Origin: Actinomycetes bacterium
GTDB taxonomy: Bacteria > Actinomycetota > Acidimicrobiia > Acidimicrobiales > Palsa-688
NCBI GenBank assembly: GCA_021811865.1
Contig: JAKAQB010000011.1
Span: forward strand, 1 to 64,000
Direction of reading: 5' to 3'
Length of the DNA: 64,000 bases
Part shown: positions 51,115 through 59,854 of the stretch, piece by piece
How positions within the stretch are numbered: the stretch's first letter is position 1
Layout: each line of letters opens with the position of its first letter
Notes under the pieces: generated by a model
What the model saw: the letters and a program-made list of their open reading frames with translations, nothing else
The model's database searches: none
Told to the model about the DNA's origin: nothing
Position numbers and translations under genes: made by a program

Positions 51115-51879
51115 TCAGCGCCCCGTCCATACCGCTGGGCGCTTCTCGATGAAGGCGTTGATGCCTTCGTGGAAATCCCCGCTGCCCATCGCCAGCGCCA
51201 TCGCCCTCTTCGAAAGATCCCATCCGACCGCTTCGTCGCGACCGAGGCTGCCGAGCAGGGCGCGGCGGGACTCGCGAACCGAGACCGGAGCGTTGGCCGC
51301 GACCCTGGCGGCCAGGGAGCGGGCGCCGTCGAGTGCCCCGCCGGCGGGCACCAAGTGGTTGACCAGCCCGAGGCGGTGGGCGGAGCCGGCGTCCACGGCG
51401 TCGCCGGTGAGGACCCACTCCATGGCGGCGTTGAGGGGGATCCGTCGCGGCAGCCGGAACAGGGCGCCACCGGCGGCGGCGAGGCTCCGCTTGACCTCGG
51501 GCAGCCCGAAGCTTGCTGCTTCGGACGCGACCACGAGGTCGCATGCCAGGACGATCTCGGTGCCTCCTGCGAGGGCTGGTCCGTCGACCGCGGCGATCAG
51601 CGGTTTGGTCCGCTCCCGCCGGGTGATGCCGGCGAACCCACCCCGCTCGGTGGCCAGCTCGGCCGCCCGACCGGCCCGGATCATCTTCAGGTCGGCGCCG
51701 GCAGAGAAGACGGGAGGCACGCCTGTCACGATCCCGACCCAGAGCTCGTCGTCCTCCTCCAGCCGGTCGATTGCTGCCTCGAGGCCCTGGGCCACCACGT
51801 CGTCGACGGCGTTGCGAGCCTCCGGCCGGTTGATGGTGGCGACGAGGATACGACCCTCGATGGCGACTTGGACGCTCAC
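51115..51879 (-). CDS. Enoyl-CoA hydratase/methylglutaconyl-CoA hydratase
   Basis: A 254-residue crotonase: [34 protein letters not shown] with the oxyanion hole, and [20 protein letters not shown], then [20 protein letters not shown]. The classical second Glu position carries PEVKRSL. By context it hydrates methylglutaconyl-CoA. GTG 51879 overlaps the SDR stop (GTGA). Confidence 0.85.
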   Translation of the reverse strand: MSVQVAIEGRILVATINRPEARNAVDDVVAQGLEAAIDRLEEDDELWVGIVTGVPPVFSAGADLKMIRAGRAAELATERGGFAGITRRERTKPLIAAVDGPALAGGTEIVLACDLVVASEAASFGLPEVKRSLAAAGGALFRLPRRIPLNAAMEWVLTGDAVDAGSAHRLGLVNHLVPAGGALDGARSLAARVAANAPVSVRESRRALLGSLGRDEAVGWDLSKRAMALAMGSGDFHEGINAFIEKRPAVWTGR

Positions 51880-52655
51880 GGCTTGGGCTGCAGGCGGGCA
51901 CCGCCGTCGATGCGGATGGTCTCGGCGTTCATGTAGCTGTTGGTGAGGAGCTCGACTGCCAGGCTCGCGAACTCCTCGGGCCGCCCCAACCGGGCTGGGA
52001 ACAGGACGTCGCGCTCCAGCTTGGCCTTGAGCTCGGTGGCGTTGCCGCCGAAGTCGTAGATCGGTGTGTCGATCATCCCCGGGGCGATGGTGTTGACCCG
52101 GATGCCCACGATGGCCAGGTCGCGAGCCAGCGGCAGGGTCAACCCCACGACACCACCTTTGGAGGAGGAGTAGGCGACCTGGCCGACCTGGCCGTCGAAG
52201 GCAGCCAGGGAGGCCACGTTCACGATCGCCCCGCGCCCGCCGTCCTCGTCCGGTTCGTTGCGGCTCATCGCGCTAGCTGCCAGCCGGGCCACGTTGAAGG
52301 TCCCGACCAGGTTGACCTCTATCACCCTGCGGTAGACGTCGAGGTCGTGGGCGGAACCGTAGCTGCCGTCGCGCCCGATAGTCCTGGTCGCCCAGCCTAT
52401 GCCAGCGCAACTCACCAGAGCGCGAAGCGGAGCCATCTCGACGGCGGCGTCCACGCCAGCAGCGACCTGAGTGGGATCGGTCACGTCCGCATGGGTGAAC
52501 AGCCCTCCGACCTCCTCTGCGAGCGCCTCTCCCCGCTCGTCCTGCACGTCGAGCACCACGACCCGGACAGCCCGAGCCGCCAGGGCTCGCACGGTCGCCT
52601 CACCGAGACCTGACGCGCCCCCGGTGACCAGCGCGGAACTGCTGGAGAGGTCCAT
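51876..52655 (-). CDS. Short-chain dehydrogenase (3-hydroxyacyl-CoA DH type)
   Basis: A 259-residue Rossmann oxidoreductase: [20 protein letters not shown], the NAG-like CAGIGWA, catalytic [20 protein letters not shown] (YxxxK), and [11 protein letters not shown]. It is similar to the HSD17B10-like 3-hydroxyacyl-CoA dehydrogenases that sit in beta-oxidation and branched-chain operons. It is the first gene of the leucine-degradation operon. ATG 52655. Confidence 0.85.
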   Translation of the reverse strand: MDLSSSSALVTGGASGLGEATVRALAARAVRVVVLDVQDERGEALAEEVGGLFTHADVTDPTQVAAGVDAAVEMAPLRALVSCAGIGWATRTIGRDGSYGSAHDLDVYRRVIEVNLVGTFNVARLAASAMSRNEPDEDGGRGAIVNVASLAAFDGQVGQVAYSSSKGGVVGLTLPLARDLAIVGIRVNTIAPGMIDTPIYDFGGNATELKAKLERDVLFPARLGRPEEFASLAVELLTNSYMNAETIRIDGGARLQPKP

Positions 52656-52904
52656 TCCCGAACCCTACACAAGGTGCCTGGAGCACAACATGCCTGGATC
52701 GGAACTACTTAGCGCGCGGCTGCCGTCCGACCACGAAGCGTGAACGACGGCGCCCGGAGGACCATGGGAGAAAAGCCGGTAAGCGCCCTAGTTTCCCCTT
52801 TGCTAGCGGCAGGTCACGTAGGTACAGTTCAGAACGTCGCTCGGAGAGGGGGGACCGCCCCTGCTGCCTGCCGGTGACTCTGTGTGGCGAAGAGGTAACC
52901 GACG

Positions 52905-54449
52905 ATGGCCCTGACAGTCCCCGATCCCTTGACCTACCCGGATGCACTCCTCGACGTCTCGGGGATGGCCGGAGGTCCAGCGCTCGTCGAGGGGGCCGGC
53001 GGCGAGGTCGCTGGCATGGGGCGGCAGGCCGGTGTCGTCGTCCGCAGCGTGCAGTCGTCGCTGCGCCGCCGTTCGGCGCTTCCCGCGCTCGTGACCTCGG
53101 ACGCGATCGCCCTGGCAGCGGCGCTGTTCCTCGGGCTCGAGGCGGACTACGTCCTTCACGGCCAGTCCGCAGCTCTGGTCGCCGCCAGCAGCCTGCCTTA
53201 TGCCACGGTCTTCGGCCCACTGTTCTGGGCCTATGGGCTCTACCGGCGGCCCCGCCGGCGACTCGTCGCCTCGATGTTCCCGGATCTCAACCCACTGTTC
53301 CACGCCGTCCTGCTGAGCAGCCTGCTGCTCCTCGCCATCTCACCCCGGGCGCACCAAGTGATCGGTCTTCCTCTGATCGGCCTGGGGGAGGCTTTCCTCA
53401 TCGGGGTCTCCGCAATGGTCACGGTGCCAGCCGCCCGGGTCGCAGCCCGCTCGGCGCTGGGGCCTTCGAGGAGGAGGTCCAAGGTCCTCATCGTCGGATC
53501 GGGCCGCATCGCCGATGTCGTCGTGCAGCGCCTTCGGGCGGTCAATGGCACGGACATCGTCGGGTGCGTGGACGACGGCACCGCGGTGCCCATCTCGCCG
53601 CATGGCCCTCCGCGCCTCGGCCGTCTAAGCGACCTGTCGGGGATCGTGAGGGACTACGACGTCGACCACGTCGTCGTAGCCTTCAGCCCGACAGCCGGAT
53701 CGACCCTCGCCAGCCTCCTGCGCTCGCTGGCGGACGATGTCCGCATCTCTGTGGTCCCAAGGCTGTTCGACCTGCTGACGATCAGGAGCCACGTCGACGA
53801 CCTGCACGGCATGCCTGTAGTAGACGTGGCCCCTCCAGCCCTCGGACCCGCTGACCGCTTCGCCAAGCGGGCGCTCGACCTGGTGGCGTCCGCCGCCGGC
53901 CTCGTCCTGACGCTCCCCTTGACGATCCTCATCGCAGTGGCTGTGAAGGCAACTTCACCAGGTCCGGTCCTGTTCCGCCAACCGCGGGTCGGCAAGGGGG
54001 GCAAGCCCTTCCGCATCAACAAGTTCCGGACCATGCGGACCGGGGCCGACAGGGAGCGGCTGAGCCTCGCCGGCGCCAACGAGGTGGATGGGCCTCTGTT
54101 CAAGGTGCGCGACGACCCGCGCATGACCGCCATCGGGGCGTTCCTCCGCAAGACGAGCCTGGACGAGCTACCGCAGCTCGTGAACGTGCTACTGGGCCAC
54201 ATGAGCCTCGTCGGACCACGACCGTTCGTGCCGTCGGAGGCTGAAGCGATCGACGGCTGGGCATCCCGACGCTTCACCGTCCGACCAGGCATCACCGGGC
54301 TCTGGCAGATCTCGGGACGTAGCGACCTTCCCTTCGACGAGCTGTGCCGCCTCGACTACTCGTACGTGGCATCCTGGTCGCTCTCGTGGGACCTGCGCAT
54401 CCTCTGGAACACCCCCGCCGCCGTGCTCCTGCGCCGCGGCGCATACTGA
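52905..54449 (+). CDS. Exopolysaccharide polyprenyl glycosylphosphotransferase
   Basis: A 514-residue initiating enzyme. N-terminal membrane helices (about 60-170) and a cytosolic CoA-binding-like domain (VLIVGSGRIADVVVQRLRAV) precede the catalytic bacterial transferase domain: RFAKRALDLVASAAGLVLTL, RVGKGGKPFRINKFRTMRTG, FLRKTSLDELPQLVNVLLGH, SLVGPRPFVPSE, and TVRPGITGLWQISGRS. It transfers a sugar-phosphate to undecaprenyl phosphate to begin the repeat unit. ATG 52905, AGAGG upstream. UppP at the left edge could recycle the same carrier. Confidence 0.93.
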   Translation: MALTVPDPLTYPDALLDVSGMAGGPALVEGAGGEVAGMGRQAGVVVRSVQSSLRRRSALPALVTSDAIALAAALFLGLEADYVLHGQSAALVAASSLPYATVFGPLFWAYGLYRRPRRRLVASMFPDLNPLFHAVLLSSLLLLAISPRAHQVIGLPLIGLGEAFLIGVSAMVTVPAARVAARSALGPSRRRSKVLIVGSGRIADVVVQRLRAVNGTDIVGCVDDGTAVPISPHGPPRLGRLSDLSGIVRDYDVDHVVVAFSPTAGSTLASLLRSLADDVRISVVPRLFDLLTIRSHVDDLHGMPVVDVAPPALGPADRFAKRALDLVASAAGLVLTLPLTILIAVAVKATSPGPVLFRQPRVGKGGKPFRINKFRTMRTGADRERLSLAGANEVDGPLFKVRDDPRMTAIGAFLRKTSLDELPQLVNVLLGHMSLVGPRPFVPSEAEAIDGWASRRFTVRPGITGLWQISGRSDLPFDELCRLDYSYVASWSLSWDLRILWNTPAAVLLRRGAY

Positions 54450-54482
54450 TCCCCGAACCCCCCGCCTGACGCCCCGAGACCA

Positions 54483-55460
54483 GTGAGCACCCTCTTCGTC
54501 TGCAACACGGGAGGCCACCTCGTCGAGCTCCTGTCGCTGGCCGAGCGGCTGCCGTTCGAGCGCGGGGAGGAGCTCTGGGTGACCTTCGACGACGCGCAAA
54601 GCCAATCACTGCTGCGAGGACGGGATGTCGAGTTCATACGCTATCCCTCTCCGAGGGACCTGCGGATAACGGTTGCCAACACCATCGCTGCGATCAAGCT
54701 GCACCGTCGCCGGCGCTTCACCTGGGCAGTGAGCACCGGTGCCGGTGTCGCCGTCTCCTTCCTTCCGGTGGCCCGGGCGCACGGTACCCAATGCCACTAC
54801 ATCGAGAGCGCGACCCGAGTCACCGGTCCGAGCATGACCGGTCGCCTCCTCGCGGCGGTACCTGGCATCGGGTTGCACACCCAAACGACACAGTGGTCTG
54901 GAAGACGTTGGAGCTACGTCGGATCCATCTTCGACGGCTTCGAGGCCGTGGATGCCGCTCCGGCGCGTACCCACTCGGTCGCCGTGAGCCTCGGCTCCTC
55001 ACAGACCTTCGGCTTCCGCCGGCTCGTCGCAAGAGTCGCCAACATCCTTCCCCCCGGATCCGAGGTCCTGTGGCAGACCGGGAGCACGACAGTCGAGGAC
55101 TTGGGTCTACCGGCGGTCCCCTACCTGGCCGCCGGGCAGCTCGAGGCTGCGTTCGCCACCGCTGACGTCGTGATCGCCCACGCGGGCGTGGGAACGGCCC
55201 TGACAGCACTCCGGGCCGGAAGGTTCCCGATCCTCGTTCCCCGAGAGTCGGGCCACGGCGAACACGTCGACGACCACCAGGTCGAGGTCGCGACCGAGCT
55301 CCAGGCACGGGGGCTCGCCCTCTGCCGTACGGTCGACGAGCTGTGCTCCGACGACCTCATCACCGCCTCGAGCCGGAGGGTGCAGCGCACCGCCTCACCA
55401 CCCACCTTGGACCTCGGCCGAAGGTGCGCTCCTGTCGGCTTCGGTCACCCACGTCTGTAA
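54483..55460 (+). CDS. Alg14/Alg13-type fused glycosyltransferase
   Basis: A 325-residue protein. The N-terminal half matches Alg14/EpsE-like proteins (LFVCNTGGHLVELLSLAERL, then GAGVAVSFLPVARAHGTQCH). The C-terminal half matches Alg13/GT28 (VAVSLGSSQTFGF, then ADVVIAHAGVGTALTALRAG, RFPILVPRE). In yeast the two parts make one GlcNAc transferase; here they are fused. GTG 54483 follows the glycosylphosphotransferase by 33 bases, so it probably adds the second sugar. The 3' end overlaps the converging GT4. Confidence 0.85.
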   Translation: MSTLFVCNTGGHLVELLSLAERLPFERGEELWVTFDDAQSQSLLRGRDVEFIRYPSPRDLRITVANTIAAIKLHRRRRFTWAVSTGAGVAVSFLPVARAHGTQCHYIESATRVTGPSMTGRLLAAVPGIGLHTQTTQWSGRRWSYVGSIFDGFEAVDAAPARTHSVAVSLGSSQTFGFRRLVARVANILPPGSEVLWQTGSTTVEDLGLPAVPYLAAGQLEAAFATADVVIAHAGVGTALTALRAGRFPILVPRESGHGEHVDDHQVEVATELQARGLALCRTVDELCSDDLITASSRRVQRTASPPTLDLGRRCAPVGFGHPRL

Positions 55461-56492
55461 CCGCCGTAGGAAGGCGTCGAACCTGAACGGCTCCGCCGCC
55501 GAGCGGAGCTCGGGAGGCGACCAGGTCATCTCGTGGATCCGTCGGAGTGCCTCGGCCCAGGTCGCCACTTGGAGATCGGGGAGGAGTAGCCCGTCCTGCC
55601 CGTGCACCACCGTCTCCAAGGCGCCGCCGGCACCGATCGAAATGACGGGTCGTCCGGACCAGTGCGCCTCGACTGGAGCGAAGCCGAAGTCCTCCACGCC
55701 TGGGGCGAGGACGACAGAGGCCTCGGTGAACAGGCTGGCCATCTGGGAGTCGTCGACCCTGCCCAGGAACTCCACGCCCGAAGAGGACAGTCGCTCCAAC
55801 GACTCGCGCTCGGGCCCCTCCCCCACGACCCGGATCGGGATCTCCGCATGGATGGCGGCTCGGACGGCGACCTCCACGTGCTTGTACGGAAGTAGGCGAG
55901 ATACGACGAGCGCCTGCGGGCGCGCCGGCATCGGCTGGGGATCCGCCGGAAGGTGCGCGGTCGCGACCGGCGGATAGATGAGTCGGGCCGTGCGGGAGTA
56001 GGTGTCGAGGATGCGTCGCTGAGTCACCTTGGAGTTCGCGGCGTAGGACACAGCGCGGGCGGCGGCGCGCCGATCGAGGTGCCGTACAAGGGCACCGGGA
56101 GGACCGGCAGCCATGCGTCGCAGCCCTCCCTCCCCGTATGACAGCGGCCGGTAGAGGAACCGCGGAGGTGTGTGGCAGTAGACGAAGGCGCGAGGGTGGT
56201 GCACGTGATGGGCGAAGGCGGAGCTGGAGACGACCACGGTGTCGAAGCGGGACAGGTCGAGGGATGAGAACACCAGGGGGAAGATCGGAGCGTAGAGGCG
56301 GAATGCCCGGGGCCGGATGAGCCAACCCGACGATGCCCGCACGTCCAGGTCCCGGAACTCTGCGAACGTCCCGTCTGGTTCGTAGACAGACGTGTAGATC
56401 GGAGCGTCGGGGTACGCCAGCGCGAGCTGCAACACCAGCCGCTCCGCGCCGCCGGTCTGCGTCAGGAAGTCGTGGACGAGAGCGACGCTGAT
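55395..56492 (-). CDS. GT4 glycosyltransferase with non-canonical start
   Basis: About 365 residues of a GT4 enzyme: YCHTPPRFLYRPLSYGEGG, ANSKVTQRRILDTYSRTARL, VSRLLPYKHVEVAVRAA, VGEGPERESLERLSSSG, and FGFAPVEAHWSGRPVISIGA. The family N-terminus (VALVHDFLTQTGGAERLVLQ) with the GGAE loop is encoded upstream of the first canonical start (GTG 56435). The only reasonable initiation codon is ATC at 56492 (ISVALVHDF), before which a TAG lies 11 codons away. Either an AUC start is used or the start was lost by mutation. Similar to WbaZ-like mannosyltransferases. Confidence 0.75.
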   Translation of the reverse strand: MSVALVHDFLTQTGGAERLVLQLALAYPDAPIYTSVYEPDGTFAEFRDLDVRASSGWLIRPRAFRLYAPIFPLVFSSLDLSRFDTVVVSSSAFAHHVHHPRAFVYCHTPPRFLYRPLSYGEGGLRRMAAGPPGALVRHLDRRAAARAVSYAANSKVTQRRILDTYSRTARLIYPPVATAHLPADPQPMPARPQALVVSRLLPYKHVEVAVRAAIHAEIPIRVVGEGPERESLERLSSSGVEFLGRVDDSQMASLFTEASVVLAPGVEDFGFAPVEAHWSGRPVISIGAGGALETVVHGQDGLLLPDLQVATWAEALRRIHEMTWSPPELRSAAEPFRFDAFLRRLQTWVTEADRSAPSAEVQGGW

Positions 56493-56548
56493 CGGTGGAG
56501 TGTAGGCCAGCCTCCACCACTACACTGCTACAGTACTGTGGTCATGAG

Positions 56549-57550
56549 GTGCGCAGGGCGGTGCTACCGTTGACGAGGTGCACCCCGTCACAGGTCGGAT
56601 TGAGCGCTGTCATCCCCACGTGCCGACGCCCCCACCTGCTGCCCGAAGCACTCGAACCCCTCTTCAGTGACACCGCCGTCGAAGAGATCGTCGTCGTGGA
56701 CGACGGGTCCGGGGATACGACAGCCGAGGTCTGCGAGCAACTCGCCGCCACCGCGCCAAAGCTGCGCCTGATCCAGCAACCCAACCAAGGCCCGGCGGAA
56801 GCCCGCCGCAAGGGTGCTCGAGCCGCCAGCGGGCGGATCGTCCTCATGCTCGACGATGACGTTGTCGCCGGACCGGGCCTCGGCTCGATGCACCTCGAGC
56901 ACCACAAGCGGGACCCTCACGGTCTCGTCCTCGTCGGCTACATGCCCCCCGATCTCCCCGTCCGGAGGAAGGCCGCCGACTTCCCGGTGCACCTCTACGC
57001 TCGAGACTACGAAGCGGTCTGTCGTCGCTACGAGGCGGACCCAGATGAGGTCCTCCTCAACCTGTGGGGTGGTCACTTCTCGGTGCGACGCGACCTCCTC
57101 CTCGCTGCGGACTCCGTCCCCGCCGTAGCGGCCCACGAAGACCAGATCCTCGGGTGGAACCTCCGCGCGCTTGGCTGCCACGGTCGCTTCGACCCTGGCC
57201 TGCCGTCACGTCACCGGTACGAACGCACCCCCGCGAGGTACTTCCAGGATCACGAGCGGCGCGGAAGAGCCCTTGCCCTCCTCCCGGATCCCCCTACCGA
57301 CGGCGTCCTCGTTATCCCGGCGGTGGGTCCCGGTGCCATCCGCGCCCTCGAGCGCCGCCTGGCAGGCGCTCCGACTGCGATGAGCCTCCTCCGTGCGGCT
57401 ATGTTTGGCCTGGGTGTGGTTCGGGCGTGGAGGGCCCAGCTCGGGCTGGCTCGGGTCGTTCGCTCGAGCATTGGCTACCGCGCCTACCGCTCGACGCTCG
57501 CTGATCTCGATCACCCCACCTCTTCTGGGCCGGTGAGCCCCAGTACGTGA
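56549..57550 (+). CDS. Family 2 glycosyltransferase, paralogue of the 41.7-kb gene
   Basis: A 333-residue GT2: LSAVIPTCRRPHLLPEALEP, EIVVVDDGSGDTTAEVCEQ, RIVLMLDDDVVAGPGLGSM, VGYMPPDLPVRRKAADFPVH, and NLWGGHFSVRRDLLLAADSV. The same motifs in the same order occur in the gene at 41672-42730. Start uncertain: GTG 56549, TTG 56570 (with AGGGCGG upstream) or TTG 56600 at the conserved strand. It converges with the next gene, overlapping by 40 bases. Confidence 0.8.
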   Translation: MRRAVLPLTRCTPSQVGLSAVIPTCRRPHLLPEALEPLFSDTAVEEIVVVDDGSGDTTAEVCEQLAATAPKLRLIQQPNQGPAEARRKGARAASGRIVLMLDDDVVAGPGLGSMHLEHHKRDPHGLVLVGYMPPDLPVRRKAADFPVHLYARDYEAVCRRYEADPDEVLLNLWGGHFSVRRDLLLAADSVPAVAAHEDQILGWNLRALGCHGRFDPGLPSRHRYERTPARYFQDHERRGRALALLPDPPTDGVLVIPAVGPGAIRALERRLAGAPTAMSLLRAAMFGLGVVRAWRAQLGLARVVRSSIGYRAYRSTLADLDHPTSSGPVSPST

Positions 57551-58566
57551 CGGAGCTCGGCGAGTTGGTTCTCCCAGCGGCGCTCTTGACGCACCCTCGA
57601 ATCCACCAGGTGCCCGATCCGCCCAGCGTAAGACTCAGCGAGCTCCCGAACGCCGGCGACGATGCCCTCCGCATCATTGCGGACCCGGATCGCCTCGGGG
57701 AACAACTCGGCCATGAGGGGCCAGTCCGACACGACAAGAGGCCGGCCGGCCCACACTGCCTCAAAGGCGGCCCGCATGGCCGAGGTGGGCTCGGTTGAGA
57801 GTGTCATGACGGCATCCGACGCGTACACCGCATCCCGGTAGTCCGGGAACGGCAACAACCCGGTCAAGGTGACGTTCGGGGGCACCAGCGCGCGGAGCTT
57901 CTCGGGGAACTTCCTCAAGTCGCCGGTTATGTGCACCTCCAGACTCGGCAATGATCGGGCGGCGTCGAGCACCTCCTCCACCGGCTCGTCCCCCCCGAAG
58001 GTGCAGACGTAGAGGAGGCGGGTCAATCCGCGAACAGCAGGGAGCGGGCGCAGCTCCCAGGTCCCGGGTGCCTCGTGGAGGATGAGAGCGCGGCCTCCCC
58101 AGCGCTCGACAACACCCGCCCAGTGCTCGGCCGTGACCAGACAGGCCGCCGCCAGCGGCACCATTCGCCGGTGCACAGGCACGAGGCGGGCGGCCACGCG
58201 GTCCCCCTGGGCCCCGAAGGATCCCGGGTGGTCGTCGAGCACCACCGTGGCACCGGTGAAGCGGGCGTACAGAAGAGCGATGATGCCAGGGAACACCGGA
58301 GGGTTGGTAACGATGAGGCGGCGGGGCTGCCGGAGGAGGAGCATCGCTGAAGTGACCCAAGCCGAGAGAAGCCAGCGCAGAGGTGGGGCCGGACGCCACT
58401 TGGCTCGGGGTGGCAGGCAGGCCAGAGCGGTCCCGCCGAGCGCGCCTGCTATCTCCGCCGACCGCCCGGCGACCGCACCCCACGAGAGGAACAGCGTCTG
58501 CCGATCGGGCAGCGGGCCCGGCAGACCGGATCTCGCCCTCACCCGCCCGACGATGCCTGCGCCCAA
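57511..58566 (-). CDS. Glycosyltransferase (GT4/GT1-like)
   Basis: A 351-residue GT-B-type enzyme: ALGGTALACLPPRAKWRPAP, LIVTNPPVFPGIIALLYARF, ATVVLDDHPGSFG, LLYVCTFGGDEPVEEVLDAA, and EVHITGDLRKFPEKLRALVP followed by AFEAVWAGRPLVVSDWPLMA, the nucleotide-sugar site. TTG 58566 or GTG 58542. Twelve bases after the Wzz-like gene, so likely co-transcribed. Confidence 0.75.
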   Translation of the reverse strand: MGAGIVGRVRARSGLPGPLPDRQTLFLSWGAVAGRSAEIAGALGGTALACLPPRAKWRPAPPLRWLLSAWVTSAMLLLRQPRRLIVTNPPVFPGIIALLYARFTGATVVLDDHPGSFGAQGDRVAARLVPVHRRMVPLAAACLVTAEHWAGVVERWGGRALILHEAPGTWELRPLPAVRGLTRLLYVCTFGGDEPVEEVLDAARSLPSLEVHITGDLRKFPEKLRALVPPNVTLTGLLPFPDYRDAVYASDAVMTLSTEPTSAMRAAFEAVWAGRPLVVSDWPLMAELFPEAIRVRNDAEGIVAGVRELAESYAGRIGHLVDSRVRQERRWENQLAELRHVLGLTGPEEVG

Positions 58567-58578
58567 CTCGGGCAGGGG

Positions 58579-59730
58579 CTACCGCGCATCGCTTCCCACG
58601 ATGCCCGACGGCCGGCGATCGACTACCCGAGCGCTGAGCGGGGAAGGACGCTCGACGAGCTCGAGCAACTCGGATCGGCGCGCCTGGCGACGCGGGAGCA
58701 GGACGGCCCAGTCGGGTCCGTGCCCGAACTGGGTGAGCAACCGTACGGCACCCTCGACATCGGCGCGGCGCGTGCCCTCCACCACCACGAGGACGACCAT
58801 CCCGGACGTGAGCGCGGCCTGCTGGCCCACTTGCGCCGACCCAGGTGCACCGTAGGCCTGGAAGCTCGTAGCGGCGACGCCAGTGCCGCCCGACTTCCGT
58901 CGCGGCAGACTGTCCTCGGCTGCTGGAAGGCTGACGAGCCTGGCCAAGACGGATGTCAGTCGCTCGACGTCGTCGGCGTCCTGCGGTCGGGTCGAGACGA
59001 CGGCGACGACCTGGCTGCGTGGCACAGACTGGCACCAGCGTCCGACGAGGGCGACTGCGGCATCACCCCAGAGCTGGTTCTTGTCGCTCACCGGGACTCG
59101 GAGGATCCGGCCGAGTTGGCCGGCTGCGTCGACCCTGGCATCGAGCCATTCCCAGATCGCCATCAGGATGGCACCGAGGAGGACCCCGGCGAGAACGGCC
59201 ACCAAGACGATGACGATGGTGCTCGCACCCACTCTTGTCGCGCCTCCCGGGAGGCTGGCGAGTCGAACCGACTGCGGGGGCACCGTGTCGCTCACGGCAT
59301 GGGCGCCGGTCAACGCATTCGCCAAGGAGACGGCACCCCGCAAGGCCAGCCCTGCAGTCGGAGCCTTGTACTCGAGCTTGAGGATACCGGTCGTCGACGG
59401 GGCGAGGACCACGATCGAGTGGTGGACCGTTGCCACCGACTCGCCCAGTTGGCCTGCGAGGGCTTGGAGGATCGCTGAGTCGTCGGGGATCAACCCGGCG
59501 TAGGTCGTCGCCAGCTGCGCGGCCTCCGCCGCCTGTCCCGGATTGGTCCGCGTCGCGCCGGGGTTGACGTAGGCGATCGCCGTGGCGCGATAGCTCACAC
59601 GGGCAGTGGAGGAGATAGCGATGGCAGCTCCAACCGCCAAGAGGGTCGTGACGACGACGACCCAGCCCCGGCGGCGGAGCACCGCCCAGTTGGTCCCATC
59701 GCTTGTGCGTGCCGACCCGCCTCTCACCAT
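58579..59730 (-). CDS. Wzz/YveK-like polysaccharide chain-length protein
   Basis: A 383-residue protein with two membrane helices: VLRRRGWVVVVTTLLAVGAA near the N-terminus and TIVIVLVAVLAGVLLGAILM in the middle. A periplasmic coil lies between them (NPGQAAEAAQLATTYAGLIP). The second half is cytosolic without an evident Walker kinase motif; it reads VVAVVSTRPQDADDVERLTS. It controls polymer length and export. ATG 59730 with CGGAGG. Confidence 0.8.
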   Translation of the reverse strand: MVRGGSARTSDGTNWAVLRRRGWVVVVTTLLAVGAAIAISSTARVSYRATAIAYVNPGATRTNPGQAAEAAQLATTYAGLIPDDSAILQALAGQLGESVATVHHSIVVLAPSTTGILKLEYKAPTAGLALRGAVSLANALTGAHAVSDTVPPQSVRLASLPGGATRVGASTIVIVLVAVLAGVLLGAILMAIWEWLDARVDAAGQLGRILRVPVSDKNQLWGDAAVALVGRWCQSVPRSQVVAVVSTRPQDADDVERLTSVLARLVSLPAAEDSLPRRKSGGTGVAATSFQAYGAPGSAQVGQQAALTSGMVVLVVVEGTRRADVEGAVRLLTQFGHGPDWAVLLPRRQARRSELLELVERPSPLSARVVDRRPSGIVGSDAR

Positions 59731-59854
59731 CGGGCCTCCGCCCTGCGGGTGCTGGACCCGAAGGGCAGGTTGGTACCACCCGTGGACGACAGCACCCGCC
59801 TGTTGAGGCTCACCTATCCATTCTATCGGGGTCGGTTCAGGTCGGCTCGGCAGG

